Of a stretch of DNA of 64,000 bases, positions 12,063 to 22,069 are shown piece after piece. A program made the position numbers and the translations under genes. Position 1 is the stretch's first letter, and each line of letters starts with the position of its first letter. The stretch is from Bubalus kerabau. Taxonomy: Eukaryota > Chordata > Mammalia > Artiodactyla > Bovidae. Under the pieces are notes generated by a model. The model was not told where the DNA came from, did no database searches, and was given only the letters and a program-made list of their open reading frames with translations. The stretch is from positions 84,254,501 to 84,318,500 of the forward strand of contig NC_073628.1 in the NCBI RefSeq assembly GCF_029407905.1, written 5' to 3'.

Positions 12063-12605
12063 TGCTTTGTTTATTTTTAATTGAAGTATAGTTGATTTAC
12101 AATGTTGTGTTAATTTCTGCTGTACAGCAAAATGATTCAGATATATATATATCTGCAGGAGACATCAGAGATGCAGGAGACATCAGAGATGCAGGTTCTA
12201 TCCCTAAGTTGGGAAGATCCCCTGGAGGAGGGCCTGGCAACCCACTCCAGTATTCTTGCCTGGAGTATCCCATGGACAGAGGAGCCTGGTGGGCTGCAGT
12301 CCATAGGGATGCAAAGAGTCAGACACGACTGAGGTGAGTGTGTCTATTTATATGCACACTCTTTTTAAAATGCTTTTCCATTCTGGTTTACCAGAGGATA
12401 GTAAATATAGTTCCCTGTGCTGTACAGTAGGACCTTGCTGTTTATCTACTTTAAACATGATAGTTTGCGTCTACTAACCCCAAATTCCCAGTTCATTCCC
12501 CTCCCACCCACCCCCATCCCCGTGGCAATCACAAGTCCGTTCTCGATGTCTGTGAGTCTGTTTCTTTTTCATAGATATGTTCATTTGCGTCATATTTAAC
12601 AGCTG
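12063..12605 (-). mobile_element. Artiodactyl L1 3' end, reverse, interrupted
   Basis: It begins 'ttaattgaagtatagttgat', continues 'ctgtacagcaaaatgattca', is broken by a SINE fragment at 12150-12336, and resumes 'tatagttccctgtgctgtac' to 'gtctgtgagtctgtttc'. This is the reverse of the ruminant L1 3' untranslated region. Non-coding. Confidence 0.75.
12150..12336 (+). mobile_element. Bov-tA SINE fragment with internal 18-bp duplication
   Basis: The element contains 'gttgggaagatcccctggag' and 'caaagagtcagacacgactg'. Its 5' part carries a direct duplication of gagacatcagagatgcag, side by side from about 12158 to 12195. The tRNA-related head is missing. Confidence 0.8.
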
Positions 12606-13317
12606 CATTGGAAAGATTTCATTTAGCCTGGCCCCACAATGACATGGACGGCACTTGCAATCTTTGGCTGCCCTGGATTGAATTTTCCTATGCCAGTGTC
12701 ATCGGACACATGGGCTATGGTATCTGTACATAAATACCTGGACAGTTTTGCTCAGTCAGCGGATATGTACTTTAAAAAGTTGAGACTATTTACTGCCAAA
12801 TCGTTCTCTATAAAAATAGTGATGCTTTTTATGAGCTCATTTATGAACTAATATATTATTCATTGCTGATCCTTATAATTAATATTAGCATTTCATGAAC
12901 ATTTACAAATAGTTAGATTTTTTTCTTTATAAACAGATTTTGCCAAGGATTGAGAGCTCCATAAATAGCAAGTTCCTGTCCCCTGCCTAGCCTAAGATCC
13001 TGGCAAGGGCACTGTCAGGGCTCCTGGGAGCCCCTGGTCTTGCCTGGCCATTGGGGTACATGCTTTGTGGTGGGCCTTCATGTTTGCTTTTTCCACTGAT
13101 GCAAGATTTCTCATGCTGCCTCTATGTGCCAGGCTCTGGGCTGGAGCTGAGGACCCCAGGATGACGAGGACTCAGACTTTCCCACAGGTGAACAAATACA
13201 ACAGTGTGTGATAAGCACCCAAAGAGCAGGGCTTGGGGGCTCGGAAGGGAGGGTTAAGGACATTTTGGTTTCAGAGGTAGTGACTAAAAACAAAACACAT
13301 TGTTGTTCATTCGCTAA

Positions 13318-13534
13318 AGTGAAAGTGAAAGTGAAGTCGCTCAGTCGTGTCCGACTCTTTGTGACCCCATGGACTGTAGCCTATCAGGCTCCTCCATCCA
13401 TGGGATTTTCCAGGCAAGAGTGCTGGAGTGGATTGCCATTTCCTTCTCCAGGGGATCTTCCCGACCCAGGAATCAAACCCAGGTCTCCCGCACTGTAGGC
13501 AGACGCTTTACCGTCTGAGCCACCAGGGAAGCTT
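13318..13534 (-). mobile_element. Bov-tA SINE nested in an older BovA-like fragment
   Basis: Reverse Bov-tA beginning with the 'gaaagtgaaagtgaagtcg' block and ending 'ccaccagggaagctt'. The target-site duplication is cattcgctaa at 13308-13317 and cattcgttaa at 13535-13544. The flanks join into 'cattcgctaagtcctgtcca', itself a piece of a reverse BovA-like sequence, so one SINE landed in another. Confidence 0.9.
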
Positions 13535-13559
13535 CATTCGTTAAGTCCTGTCCAATTCT

Positions 13560-13830
13560 TTGCGACTCCAAAATACATACACACGTACATATTTCTGATT
13601 ATGAAAGCAAATTATGTCTGCTGGGAAATTTTTGATTAAACTGAAAACTGTAAGGAAGGAAATATAAAACACTCATGATCCCATCACTCAAAAAAAAGCA
13701 CTGTGAATAATCTGAGGTTTTCCTTTTAACTCTAAAACTCGGGCCAAATAGCACATACAATTCTGAATTCTGCTTTCGTCACTTACCATGATATTGTGAA
13801 CATCCTCCCCGCTCCAGCCTCCCTAGGAAA
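13560..13830 (-). repeat. LINE-like ancient repeat, uncertain
   Basis: AT-rich sequence with 'actcatgatcccatcactca' and 'caaattatgtctgctggg' resembles old L1 3'-region remnants. The match is weak and the strand is a guess. Confidence 0.3.
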
Positions 13831-14449
13831 GCCCACAGTCTATTCCCATGACTCCAGAAGCCCGTTCCCCACCCAGGCCTGCTCTTGAACTCCAGGCCCA
13901 CGTGCCTAGCTGCCGGCAGACGGCTCCACCTGGATATGTTGCCCAGGTACCTCTATCTCAAGTCATCCAAACTAAACTCACCATCTCTCCTCCTCGCCCA
14001 CCTCTAGTCCTGCTTTTCCTCCTGCCTTTCCCCTGCCCCGGTCTACCAGCTGGTCACCCTTGGGCACCCCAGCCCAGCCCTCCCACAGCCATGTGTGCAT
14101 GGGCACCCACACTACTCCTCTCACATTCTTCAGTCCATGGTCTCTACCTCTTTTCAGGACCCTCTGGCTTATCTTAACCTCCTAATGAGTCCCCTCACCT
14201 CGTCTGTCCCCTCTACTCAGCCCCAAGGCACAGGCAGCCAGATCCATCTACCACTACAAATGTGATCTCATCACGCCCTGGCATAAAAGCCTCTGGTCGG
14301 TGGGAGAAAGTCCACACACAGCACCAGAAGTGTGCCTGGGCACACCCTTCTCCCCGTCCCGTCCCCACGTGTTCCCCCCACCCCCACCCCGGGCTCCATA
14401 CAGATCCTCTGCTCCTGCTGCCTGGAGTGACAGCTGACCCGTGTCCTCA

Positions 14450-14594
14450 TGTGGCCTTCTTGCCCCTCCCCTGGAGCAGGTGCCCTCCCTGTGTACCTGT
14501 AGAGCCTCATGTGTACCCCTGTATGGCCCTTCTTGCCCCTCCCCAGGAGCAGGTGCTCTCCCTGTGTGCCTGTAGAGCCCCATGTGTACCCCTG
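14450..14594 (+). repeat. Two-copy minisatellite, ~72-bp unit
   Basis: Two adjacent copies (14450-14521 and 14522-14594), each containing 'cttcttgcccctcccc', 'ggagcaggtg', 'ctccctgtgt' and 'catgtgtacccctg', differ at only a few positions. The start of a third copy (cacggccctcg) follows. It encodes nothing recognisable. Confidence 0.85.
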
Positions 14595-14649
14595 CACGGC
14601 CCTCGCACAGTGCATTGCACCCGCCCGCTTACCTGCCCACCTCCATGCC

Positions 14650-14815
14650 TCGCTTTACACCTGGCTCTGGGATTTTCTTGCAGTATAATCTTGGTCAAAT
14701 TATCTAACTTCTCTTAAGTCTCAGTTTTCTAATTTAGACAACATGGGCAATAATACGAATAGTACCTCCCTCAGCTGGGTGTTGCAAGGGTTAAGTGAGG
14801 TAATGTATATACCAT
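14650..14815 (+). repeat. MIR SINE
   Basis: It shows the MIR core order: 'ttggtcaaattatctaactt', 'ctcagttttctaattt', then 'gggttaagtgaggtaatg'. Strongly diverged, as expected for this ancient family. Confidence 0.65.
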
Positions 14816-14934
14816 GCTCACCATCATCCCCCCCAACTGGCCCCAGCAAACCCTCTGTAATGGCCACTGGTGATTCCTTCAACACTGCCATGGCCACTGT
14901 GTCCACATTAGTTAAAGACGTAACTAGGCTGGAA

Positions 14935-15541
14935 GAATCATGAAAACAGTGTCAGACTTTATTTTCTTGGGCTCCAAAATCACTGCAGATGGTGACTGCA
15001 GCCATGAAATTAAAATACGCCTGCTCCTTGGAAGAAAAGCTATGATCAACCTAGACAGCATATTGAAAAGCAGAGACAATACTTTGCCGACAAAGGTCCA
15101 TACAGTCAAAGCTATGGTTTTTCCAGTGGTCATGTATGGATGTGAGAGTTGGACTATAAAGAAAGCTGAGCATTGAAGAATTGATGCTTTTGAACTGTGG
15201 TATTGGAGAAGACCCTTGAGAGTCCCTTGGACTGCAAGGAGATCCAACCAGTCCATCCTAAAGGAGATCAGTCCTGGGTGTTCATTGGAGGGACTGATGT
15301 TGAAGCTGAAACTCCAGTACTTTGGCCACCTAATGGGAAGAACTGACTCACTGGAAAAGACCCTGATGCTGGGAAAGATTGAGGGCAGGAGAAGGGGGCA
15401 ACAGAGGATGAGTTGGCTGGATGGCATCACCGACTCAATGGACATGAGTTTGGGTAAACTCCAGGAATTGCTGATGGACAGGGAGGCCTGGCGTGCTGCG
15501 GTTCATGGGGTCGCAAAGAGTCGGACTGAACTGACTGACCC
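14935..15541 (+). mobile_element. BovB LINE 3' remnant with decayed RT C-terminal coding
   Basis: About 600 bp of BovB. Two overlapping frames match the end of the BovB ORF2 protein: a first part with FIFLGSKITADGDCSHEIK and VVMYGCESWT, then a second part with YFGHLMGRTDSLEKTLMLGK and WLDGITDSMDMSL. A TGA after KAEH at about 15174 interrupts the frame. The site is a CpG-to-TpG type change (CGA to TGA) if the usual arginine stood there. The copy is 5'-truncated and dead, and ends in the usual 'actgaactgactga' repeats. Confidence 0.9.
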
Positions 15542-15954
15542 ATCTTCCATCATCTTCCATTTCTTCCTGTACATTGTAATGCACATGTCTGTCCAGAAGG
15601 GGGCACCCTCCTCTGACTGCTCTCTACTTCAGCAGCCTCTGTAGGCTGCAGTCTTGATTTCACTCCAGCACGTGTTCTCTAAAGCATGACTAAACTTGGG
15701 CATTTTCTCCCATTGAAATAAAACAGGGCTGCTGTCAACAGCAAATTGTCTCAGTAAGATACTGGTTGTCCATGATTTGCAGAAACTATTTTTAAAATAA
15801 CCCAAATACATATTGCCACATTGCAAACCACAGAAATTAGCATTGCATGACCCATCCCTACCCTTCAAACTGCTTTATTCATTCACGAGTTTGGAAGGTT
15901 CGGGACCGGAAGGTGGAGGTGGAACTAGCCCTAGGTATTAGGTAGCACAGGGGC

Positions 15955-16352
15955 TCTGTTATGGATTGAATGTTTGTGTGTTCCTGACCCCCCCACCCCC
16001 TCCCACAACACCCTCACCCCACCCCATTTATATGCTGAAGCCCTAACCCCCAGTGTGACTGTATTTGGAAATGGGGCCTGTGAGGGCCTGATAAAGGTTA
16101 TGTGAGGTCATAATGGTGGGGACCTCATCAGATAGGGTTGGTGCCCTTAGAAGACGAGGAAGAGACACAAGAGCTGACTCCTCCCCACCCGCTGCTCTGG
16201 TGAGGGCATAGAGAGAAGGCAGCTGTCTGCAAGCCAGGAAGAGAGCTCATCCCGGAACCCAGTCCCCGCCAGACCTTTATCCAGGACTTCCAGAACTTGG
16301 ATAAATCCCTGTTGTTGAAGCCGCCCAGTGTATGGCTTTGGGTTACGTTTGG
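15955..16352 (+). mobile_element. MaLR-type solitary LTR (MST/MLT1-like)
   Basis: It starts 'tgttatggattgaatgtttg' and contains 'aagccctaacccccagtgtg', 'tgactgtatttggaaatggg', 'gtgcccttagaagacgagg', 'gcaagccaggaagagagc' and 'ctgttgttgaagccgcccag'. This order is that of an old mammalian MaLR LTR. No internal retroviral genes are present. A C-rich expansion sits at 15988-16026. Confidence 0.75.
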
Positions 16353-17069
16353 AGACAGGCATCTACCCAGGAAAGCCCTTCCCTTTCTTAGGTTATTATT
16401 GTTGTTAGTATTACATCAAACTAGTTATTTTCTCATTAGAAAAAGATAACCTTAAGCCCTCACCTTTTGCTAAAGAGTGAAAGCCCTCTTCTCAGCACTT
16501 TCCACTCCCTCCCTGACTTCTCTGCTGAATTTGTCATCTCAGGCCTCCGTGTGTCCCGCTGAAGCCAGGAGCCGGCCAACGCCATCACAGTAAAGAGAGA
16601 AAAATGACGCGTGAGCGGTTTCCTGGTGTTTTCAAAAGTTAGGATGCAGTTTCTGTTTTTCTGTGGAAAGGCCCCCCGTGAGCCAGCACATGCACAGGCC
16701 GCTGGGCTGGGGTGGGGCGAGCAGTGGCGTCACGGTGCTGTGCAGGCTGCACTTCCCTGAAGGGTCACTCAGAGTCCAGAACAAACAGTGCCTCATCAGA
16801 CAGCTCCTGATCCAGGGTCCCCCCAGCCCAACCCCCCAAGGCTGGCTGGAGACCAGGGGCAGCCTCTTGGTCTTGGGGGCTCTGCAGCTCAGCACCCACC
16901 CCTAGGAGAAGCCATGCTTGGGATGAACATCCCCAGGGCCTGGTCAGGTTTATCGTCACCGAAACCAGGACTTACGGCTTGACAACAAGCCATCCCAGCA
17001 ATCCTGTGATGCAGCCAGTGTGGGGACAAACGTGGCTGCTTGGGAGGCTCGGTCATGTAGGTCATGGAA

Positions 17070-17240
17070 AGATCTAGAGCTTTGGTTCAAAAACTGATTC
17101 AGCTGCGTGACCTTAGGTAAGTTATTCACCCTCTCTGTGTCTCTTGTATACAAAATGGGATTAACAAAGCCCATTTTGTGAAGTTTTATAAGTTTTTCTG
17201 TAGCCTTAAGTCACCTGATATGGTGCCTGACAGGTAGCAA
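17070..17240 (+). repeat. MIR SINE
   Basis: The MIR core is visible: 'gctgcgtgaccttaggtaag', 'tattcaccctctctgtgtc', 'acaaaatgggattaac' and 'gtgcctgacaggtag'. Confidence 0.7.
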
Positions 17241-17256
17241 TTTTTCATCAGCAGTC

Positions 17257-17445
17257 ACCGCAGGGGTTGGAGGACATTTTGGTGAAGGGCCAGATAGTAA
17301 ATATTTTAGGTTTTGCAGCTGTTCAGTCTCTGGCAACTACTCAATTCTGCTCTTTAGTACGAAAGCTGCCATATGCAGTACATGAAGGAACAGGCACGGC
17401 TGTTTCCCATAAAGCTCTGCTTAAAGACAGATGGACTGCAGTTCT
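17257..17445 (+). mobile_element. MER20-like hAT DNA transposon remnant
   Basis: It contains 'gaagggccagatagtaaata', 'ttttaggttttgcagctgt', 'ctggcaactactcaattctg' and 'gaaagctgccatatgcag', the order found in the non-autonomous MER20 element. It has no transposase coding sequence. Confidence 0.75.
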
Positions 17446-17487
17446 AAGATGGTGCCTGTTTAGAAGGTCGCATGGTTAAGGGAGAGC

Positions 17488-17617
17488 ATGGAGGGGGTGC
17501 AGAGGCTGGGCAAGTCTCCCATGCAGAGGCGTCCTTGCAGTGAGGGGAGGATGGAGGGGGTGCAGAGGCCGGGCAAGTCTCCCATGCACAGATACGTCCT
17601 TGCAGTGAGGGGATGGG
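17488..17617 (+). repeat. Two-copy minisatellite, ~63-bp unit
   Basis: The unit at 17488-17550 is repeated at 17551-17616: 'atggagggggtgcagaggc', 'gggcaagtctcccatgca' and 'cgtccttgcagtgagggga'. The second copy carries a 2-bp longer spacer. The start of a third unit (atggg) follows. Confidence 0.85.
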
Positions 17618-17816
17618 TGGGGCACATGTCCATAATGTATTGTTGGGAAGGGCAATTACAATCCAAGAGTTCTTAAGCCAGGGCCCATATACTATCTGGG
17701 AATTTTTCAAGGGGCTTTGTGGAGTGTCTAGAAGTCCCTGCATTCATATATAAATTTGTCTGTGCGTATGCTCATGGACGTTTTTCTGAGAAGAGGGTTC
17801 ATAGCTCCCTCTAGGT

Positions 17817-18030
17817 CAGGGGTCCCCATCCTCTGGGCCACAGACCTTACCTCCTGTCAGCTCAGGAGGTATTAGATTGGTGGTGGCATTAAAGTGCACA
17901 CTAAATGCAACGCACTTGAATCATCCTGAAACACACACCCCCACCCCCAGTTCAACCCCACCCCAAGTCCCTGGAAGAATTGTCTTCCAAGGAAACTGGT
18001 CCCTGGTGCCAAAAAGGCTAGGGACTACTG
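17817..18030 (+). mobile_element. hAT-type non-autonomous DNA transposon
   Basis: It begins 'caggggtccccatcctctgg' and ends 'aggctagggactactg', near-inverted termini typical of a hAT MITE. It is flanked by an 8-bp target-site duplication (ctctaggt at 17809-17816, ctctagat at 18031-18038). 8 bp is the hAT hallmark. The subfamily is not assigned. Confidence 0.75.
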
Positions 18031-19948
18031 CTCTAGATTATCTCTGGCATCCATGACCCTCAAAAGGTGAAAGACCGCTGGGTTAAGCCACATGACTCCC
18101 CTGATTTCAGTGACATTCCTGGGGAGACCTTGGGGCCATGTCAGATGTGGGAAGAGAGGTCCCTTGGCTGAGCAGGCCACACCTGCTTAGGGGGCAGGTA
18201 AGGGGCTCCCTGTACCTTCCGCCCACACCGCCCAAGAACTTCCCCTAACCGCTGGGCCTCATACTATCTCAAGGAGGTTTCCTGCTGATCCCTGGGGCAG
18301 CCTCCATGTTGTCCAGACAGCCGAAAACTCTCCAGCTGGCCCTCTGTAGACTCTCAGAGAGCTCTGTTCTTCTCGACCCCTCTCACCTCCCCAGGCCTGG
18401 CACACCTGCAGGGTGGTTTGATGTGTCCAGTGTCCTGCCCAGTTGAGTGTGGGGTAAGTCCCTCAGTCAGGGAAATGCAAGAGGCAGAAGAGAGGAGTGT
18501 CAGATGGGAGCTGCCCTGTTGGTATAATTTATGGAAAAAAAAGCTCCTCACCAGACTTAGTTCCCATAGCACCCCAGAAACCAGAGCAACCCAGCAAAGC
18601 CCTTGTTGCCCCCCACAGTCCAGGAGGCACATCGTCCCCCCACCCCCTACCCCCACCCAGCACTGACCCAGCACGGGCACCTGTGCTCAGGTTGTTGAAG
18701 GAGCTGGAGTGTCACCCCAGAGATGCAGAGATAACCAGTGGGGATGTCCATTCCTCCCTGCCCCGTAGGACCGACCACAGACCCTAGCATGAAGGCCTCT
18801 CTGTAAGCTTCCCTCCTGTTCATGTTGCCCTCATCCCTGCCTCGATTATCCCACCCCTCACCTTTGCCCCCAGGGACTGCTCTTCCCAATGAAGTGTTAG
18901 CACATCAGCCTTTACCTTGGCGTCCATGTTTCAGGGAAGCCTGCCAAGGCAGCTGGTACAACAAGTGGTTCTGGGAAGCGGCAGGGTGACTGGCCTTCCA
19001 GTTCCCCACCACACAGGTCCCCAACAGCTGGTCACCCTTAGGAAGCAGAACCTCAGGGTGGGGTAGTGGTATCAGCTTGCCCACCAGGCCATGTCTGTGC
19101 CCAGGGCTCTCCCGCTTTGTTCCGGTGGAGTGGAGCGCGGGTGGAAGGTGAGCAGGGGCAGGCCCCTGTGATTGGCCGAGGTACGTGAGGTGACTTAGTT
19201 CTGGACGGGTCTGCACTTACCCGCTGCGTTAAGGGCAAACCCTTCTGAGGAAGTGGAGCCGCACTGGAGTGATTCCGCCACACCCCGCCCCCCGCCCCCC
19301 GCCGGCCCATCCTGTCTCCACCTACGAGTGTGTGGCGTGTAGGCAGCAGGGTCCCTGAGCTCCACTGGTTCACGTGCTGACTCTCCCTCCCCAGGGCAGG
19401 CAGGCTTTGACGGGCCACCTTGGCCACTGCAGTTTGTCTGAAGCAGGCGGAAAGACCCAAGATCCCATTAAGTAAGCCAGAGGATGGCTATTCCCCATTC
19501 AGGGGCACGTGTGCCCTAGTGGTCCCCTTGCTCCTCTGTGTCCCCACGGCCTGGGGTCTGGTCCTTTCTCTGTGGCCCGAGCCTCTAGGGGACATGTAGG
19601 GTCCACTCCAGGTTAGCAGGGTGAGGAGTGCGGAAGCTGAGAAGGCCTGGATGCTCCTGGTCCCCTGACTGCACAGCTGGAGAGGAGCCCCGGTCGAGTG
19701 GGTGGCCCAGGTCCCAGGCAGGGTGTAGAGATGGCACCTTTGGTGGGTTGTAGCGATGTCTCCATCCGTCTGTGCTGGAGACATAGGAGGCGGAGCAGGG
19801 AAACCAGGCGGATATGAGGCCAGGGTTTCATGGCCGCAGGAGCTGCACATGGGTTGGGAGCGATCACAAAGCCTGGCGGGGGTAGGGGTGATGATGGTGA
19901 GGAGAGGGAGTGACACTCATCCACCCCAGAAAGCACTGTCGTGAGCCT

Positions 19949-20066
19949 TGGTTGTTGTTCTTTAGTCTGTCAGTCATGTCCGACTCTGCGACCCCATGGA
20001 CTAGAGCCAGTCAGGCTCCTCTGTCCATGGGACTTCCCAGGCAAGAATACGGGAGTATTCTCCATG
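19949..20066 (-). mobile_element. BovA SINE fragment
   Basis: Reverse BovA from 'gttgttgttctttagtctg' through 'catgtccgactctgcgaccc' to 'ggcaagaatacgggagt'. The rest of the element is missing. Confidence 0.8.
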
Positions 20067-20576
20067 AGTGCCTCTACTGGGCAATTACTGGCAATGGCAA
20101 GATCTAGAGAAAGACACTCAGAACAGATGGCTGAAAGAGGCACAGACACGAAGGCGGCAGAGGATGGAGGCCAGGTAATCCATGCCGGTTGGGAGCAGCT
20201 CTGCTCCTGCCTAAGAAGGGGCATCTGTGTGCCCGAAAGCCATGGTCACTGCGGGTGCTCAGGGACCCCATCAACACTGCCTGAGCGCCTGCCCTGTGTC
20301 TGGCACTGCAAAATGTGGAAAACTGTAGTTAAAAGGTCAAGTCTCTGCTCTCGGAATGGAGGAGACAGACCCCAAGTCCTGTAGATGGTTTGGAACACTG
20401 AGCAGCATGTGGGAGATGAGTGTGGCTGGGGTGCGCTTGCTTTAGCCAGGGGGTCAGAGACTTTTCCAAGGAGTTAACATGGGAGCCAAGAGCTAAAGGA
20501 TGGTTATCTCTGCTGAGGTTCCCCAGGGAGCAAAGCCTGAGGAGGAGGCTTGTTTCCTGCTTCTTTGTCAGCATGA

Positions 20577-20778
20577 AGCCCCACCGGATCCTCCAACTTA
20601 CAAAGATACCCTTGCCCCCGCCCCCAGACACCCTTCAAGGACGTGGGGCGGGAGGGACAGCACACAGATGGCGCCCAGCACCATGGTCTCCAGGGCCTTT
20701 ATTCAGGAAGGCACAGGGCGTGTAAAGTCTGTTTGGCAGGCACGCTGCGGGGGTCTGGAACAGCTCAGTTTTCTCCAA
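20577..20778 (-). repeat. Duplicated ITPKB 3'-end segment, distal copy
   Basis: 202 bp identical at 198 positions to 21868-22069, in the same orientation and 1291 bp away, with no indels. It carries its own minus-strand AATAAA (20698-20703) and the same GU-rich downstream sequence. The flanking 20-bp direct repeat suggests that this is the inserted copy. The other copy is contiguous with the 3' UTR. Confidence 0.9.
20698..20703 (-). promoter_or_regulatory. ITPKB: Duplicated poly(A) signal AATAAA (distal)
   Basis: This is the exact counterpart of the hexamer at 21989-21994. If transcription reads past the proximal site, it could give an ITPKB mRNA with a 3' UTR about 1.3 kb longer. Use is inferred, not shown. 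Confidence 0.5.
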
Positions 20779-21519
20779 TGAAGCTTCTTTGTCAGAATGA
20801 AGACCAGCTGCTGGTCTGATCTGATAGGACCTTTGGGGAGCTGCATCCATCAGGCAGGTGGGTGTGTGGTGAAGGTGCAGGGACCTAGTGACCTGTGCTT
20901 GTCTCCCACTGGGGAAAGGTTTGTACCACGGGAAGGGGGACTGTTAAATTCCCCAGACTTCAGGGTTACACAGGCACATGGGCACGTCCCAGGGCTCTGG
21001 GCTGAGAGGAAAGGAAGGGCAGGAAGCAGTTGGGATGAACCTGGTTGGAGCCCACAGAGCTAGTGTGGGGCAGGGACAGGAATGAGATACAGGCGTGAGA
21101 ATGAGCACAGTTACCACGGGATAACCTGGGGAGAGCAGTCCAGCCAGGAGGGACAGAAGGTGCAAAGGCACTGTGGCTGTTTTGTGCTTTTGTCCTGTAA
21201 TTTTTCAAAATGATAAGGATGAACCAGCCCCCTGGATACAGAATGCTGGATTCTGCAAATGAAGCCGCCAGCAATCCAGAGCTGGGAGAGGCCTGAAGGG
21301 AAGGGCACGGCGAATCCTTGATGTGCTGCCAGGGCTCCTGCTCTCAGTGGTCCTCCTCGGCCAACCCAGCCCCACGGCCGTGCATTAGCCCACCAAACGC
21401 TCGCTGGGCGGCTGTTATGTGCCAGGCTTGGTGCTCAGTGCCTGGGATGCATGACAAAGACAAGACAAGCTCTCTGCCCTCCAGACGTCCTCCCAGGGAG
21501 GGAGAAGACAGAATTGGTT

Positions 21520-21612
21520 TTGAAAACAGGCAAATTCTGGATCTGAATCCCTGCTTCCCACTTATTACCCAGGGCAAGGTGTTTGTTCTAAGCCTCAGTT
21601 TCCCCACTGGTA
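21520..21612 (+). repeat. MIR SINE fragment
   Basis: 'acccagggcaaggtgtttg' followed by 'aagcctcagtttccccactg' matches the MIR core. It lies between the two copies of the duplicated segment. Confidence 0.55.
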
Positions 21613-21867
21613 GACTATACAGCTTTACTCATGGAGCCAATACCGGGATCCAAGGGGACTAGAGACGCGAGCACCCAGAGCCAGGCTGCATAAGCAAAGG
21701 CTGCTGGCAACTCTGCCAGCTCCGGGGGGGAGCAGACTGTGGCTTCGTCCCTGAGATACTATGTGAAGTTTTCATGGGAAGAGTAGAAAAGAGTTTTGAA
21801 AAGTGTTTAAAACCCTTTGCCGATTAAAATATGACCCAATCTGACCCCCACACCTGGGAGTTGTCAG

Positions 21868-22069
21868 AGCCCCACTGGATCCTCCAACTTACAAAGATAC
21901 CCTTGCCCCCGCCCCCAGACACCCCTCAAGGACGTGGGGCGGGAGGGACAGTACACAGATGGCGCCCAGCACCATGGTCTCCAGGGCCTTTATTCAGGAA
22001 GGCACAGGGCGTGTAAAGTCTGTTTGGCAGGCACGCTGCGGGGGTCTGTAACAGCTCAGTTTTCTCCAA
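21868..22069 (-). repeat. Duplicated ITPKB 3'-end segment, proximal copy
   Basis: This copy directly continues the ITPKB 3' UTR and contains the expected transcript end. It matches 20577-20778 with four substitutions, so the duplication is recent on a mammalian scale. Confidence 0.9.

Larger units (their letters stand above)
20559..20802. repeat. 20-bp direct repeat bounding the distal duplicated copy
   Basis: gcttctttgtcagcatgaag at 20559-20578 and gcttctttgtcagaatgaag at 20783-20802 (19/20) flank the distal copy of the ITPKB transcript-end sequence, resembling a target-site duplication or a junction of templated insertion. There is no poly(A) tail in the enclosed DNA. Confidence 0.85.
900..21965. 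other. Intergenic region between convergent 3' ends
   Basis: About 21 kb separate the plus-strand transcript end at the left from the ITPKB 3' end. I see no exon with conserved protein sequence. Between the repeats listed separately, the stretches 900-2050, 2290-4190, 4570-5290, 5456-6615, 6965-7615, 8000-9130, 13830-14440, 15545-15950, 16355-17065, 18040-19945 and 20067-20558 look like unique, non-coding sequence. The part at 7130-7340 may be a decayed ancient repeat. Short open frames here are not supported by codon pattern, splice signals or family motifs. Confidence 0.7.

Noticed and set aside
14450..14594. Possible CRISPR-like array
   Set aside because: It is a direct tandem minisatellite of two long units without spacers, in a vertebrate genome.
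15955..16352. Part of a complete endogenous retrovirus
   Set aside because: Only a single degraded LTR is visible. There is no primer site, gag, pol or env sequence on either side.
19090..19340. CpG-island promoter
   Set aside because: GC-rich with a CCAAT-type 'gattggc' and C runs, but CpG density is not sustained and no transcript start or exon follows.
20577..20778. Processed (retroposed) ITPKB 3' end
   Set aside because: The copied block extends past the cleavage site into genomic flank and carries no poly(A) tail, so it is a DNA copy.
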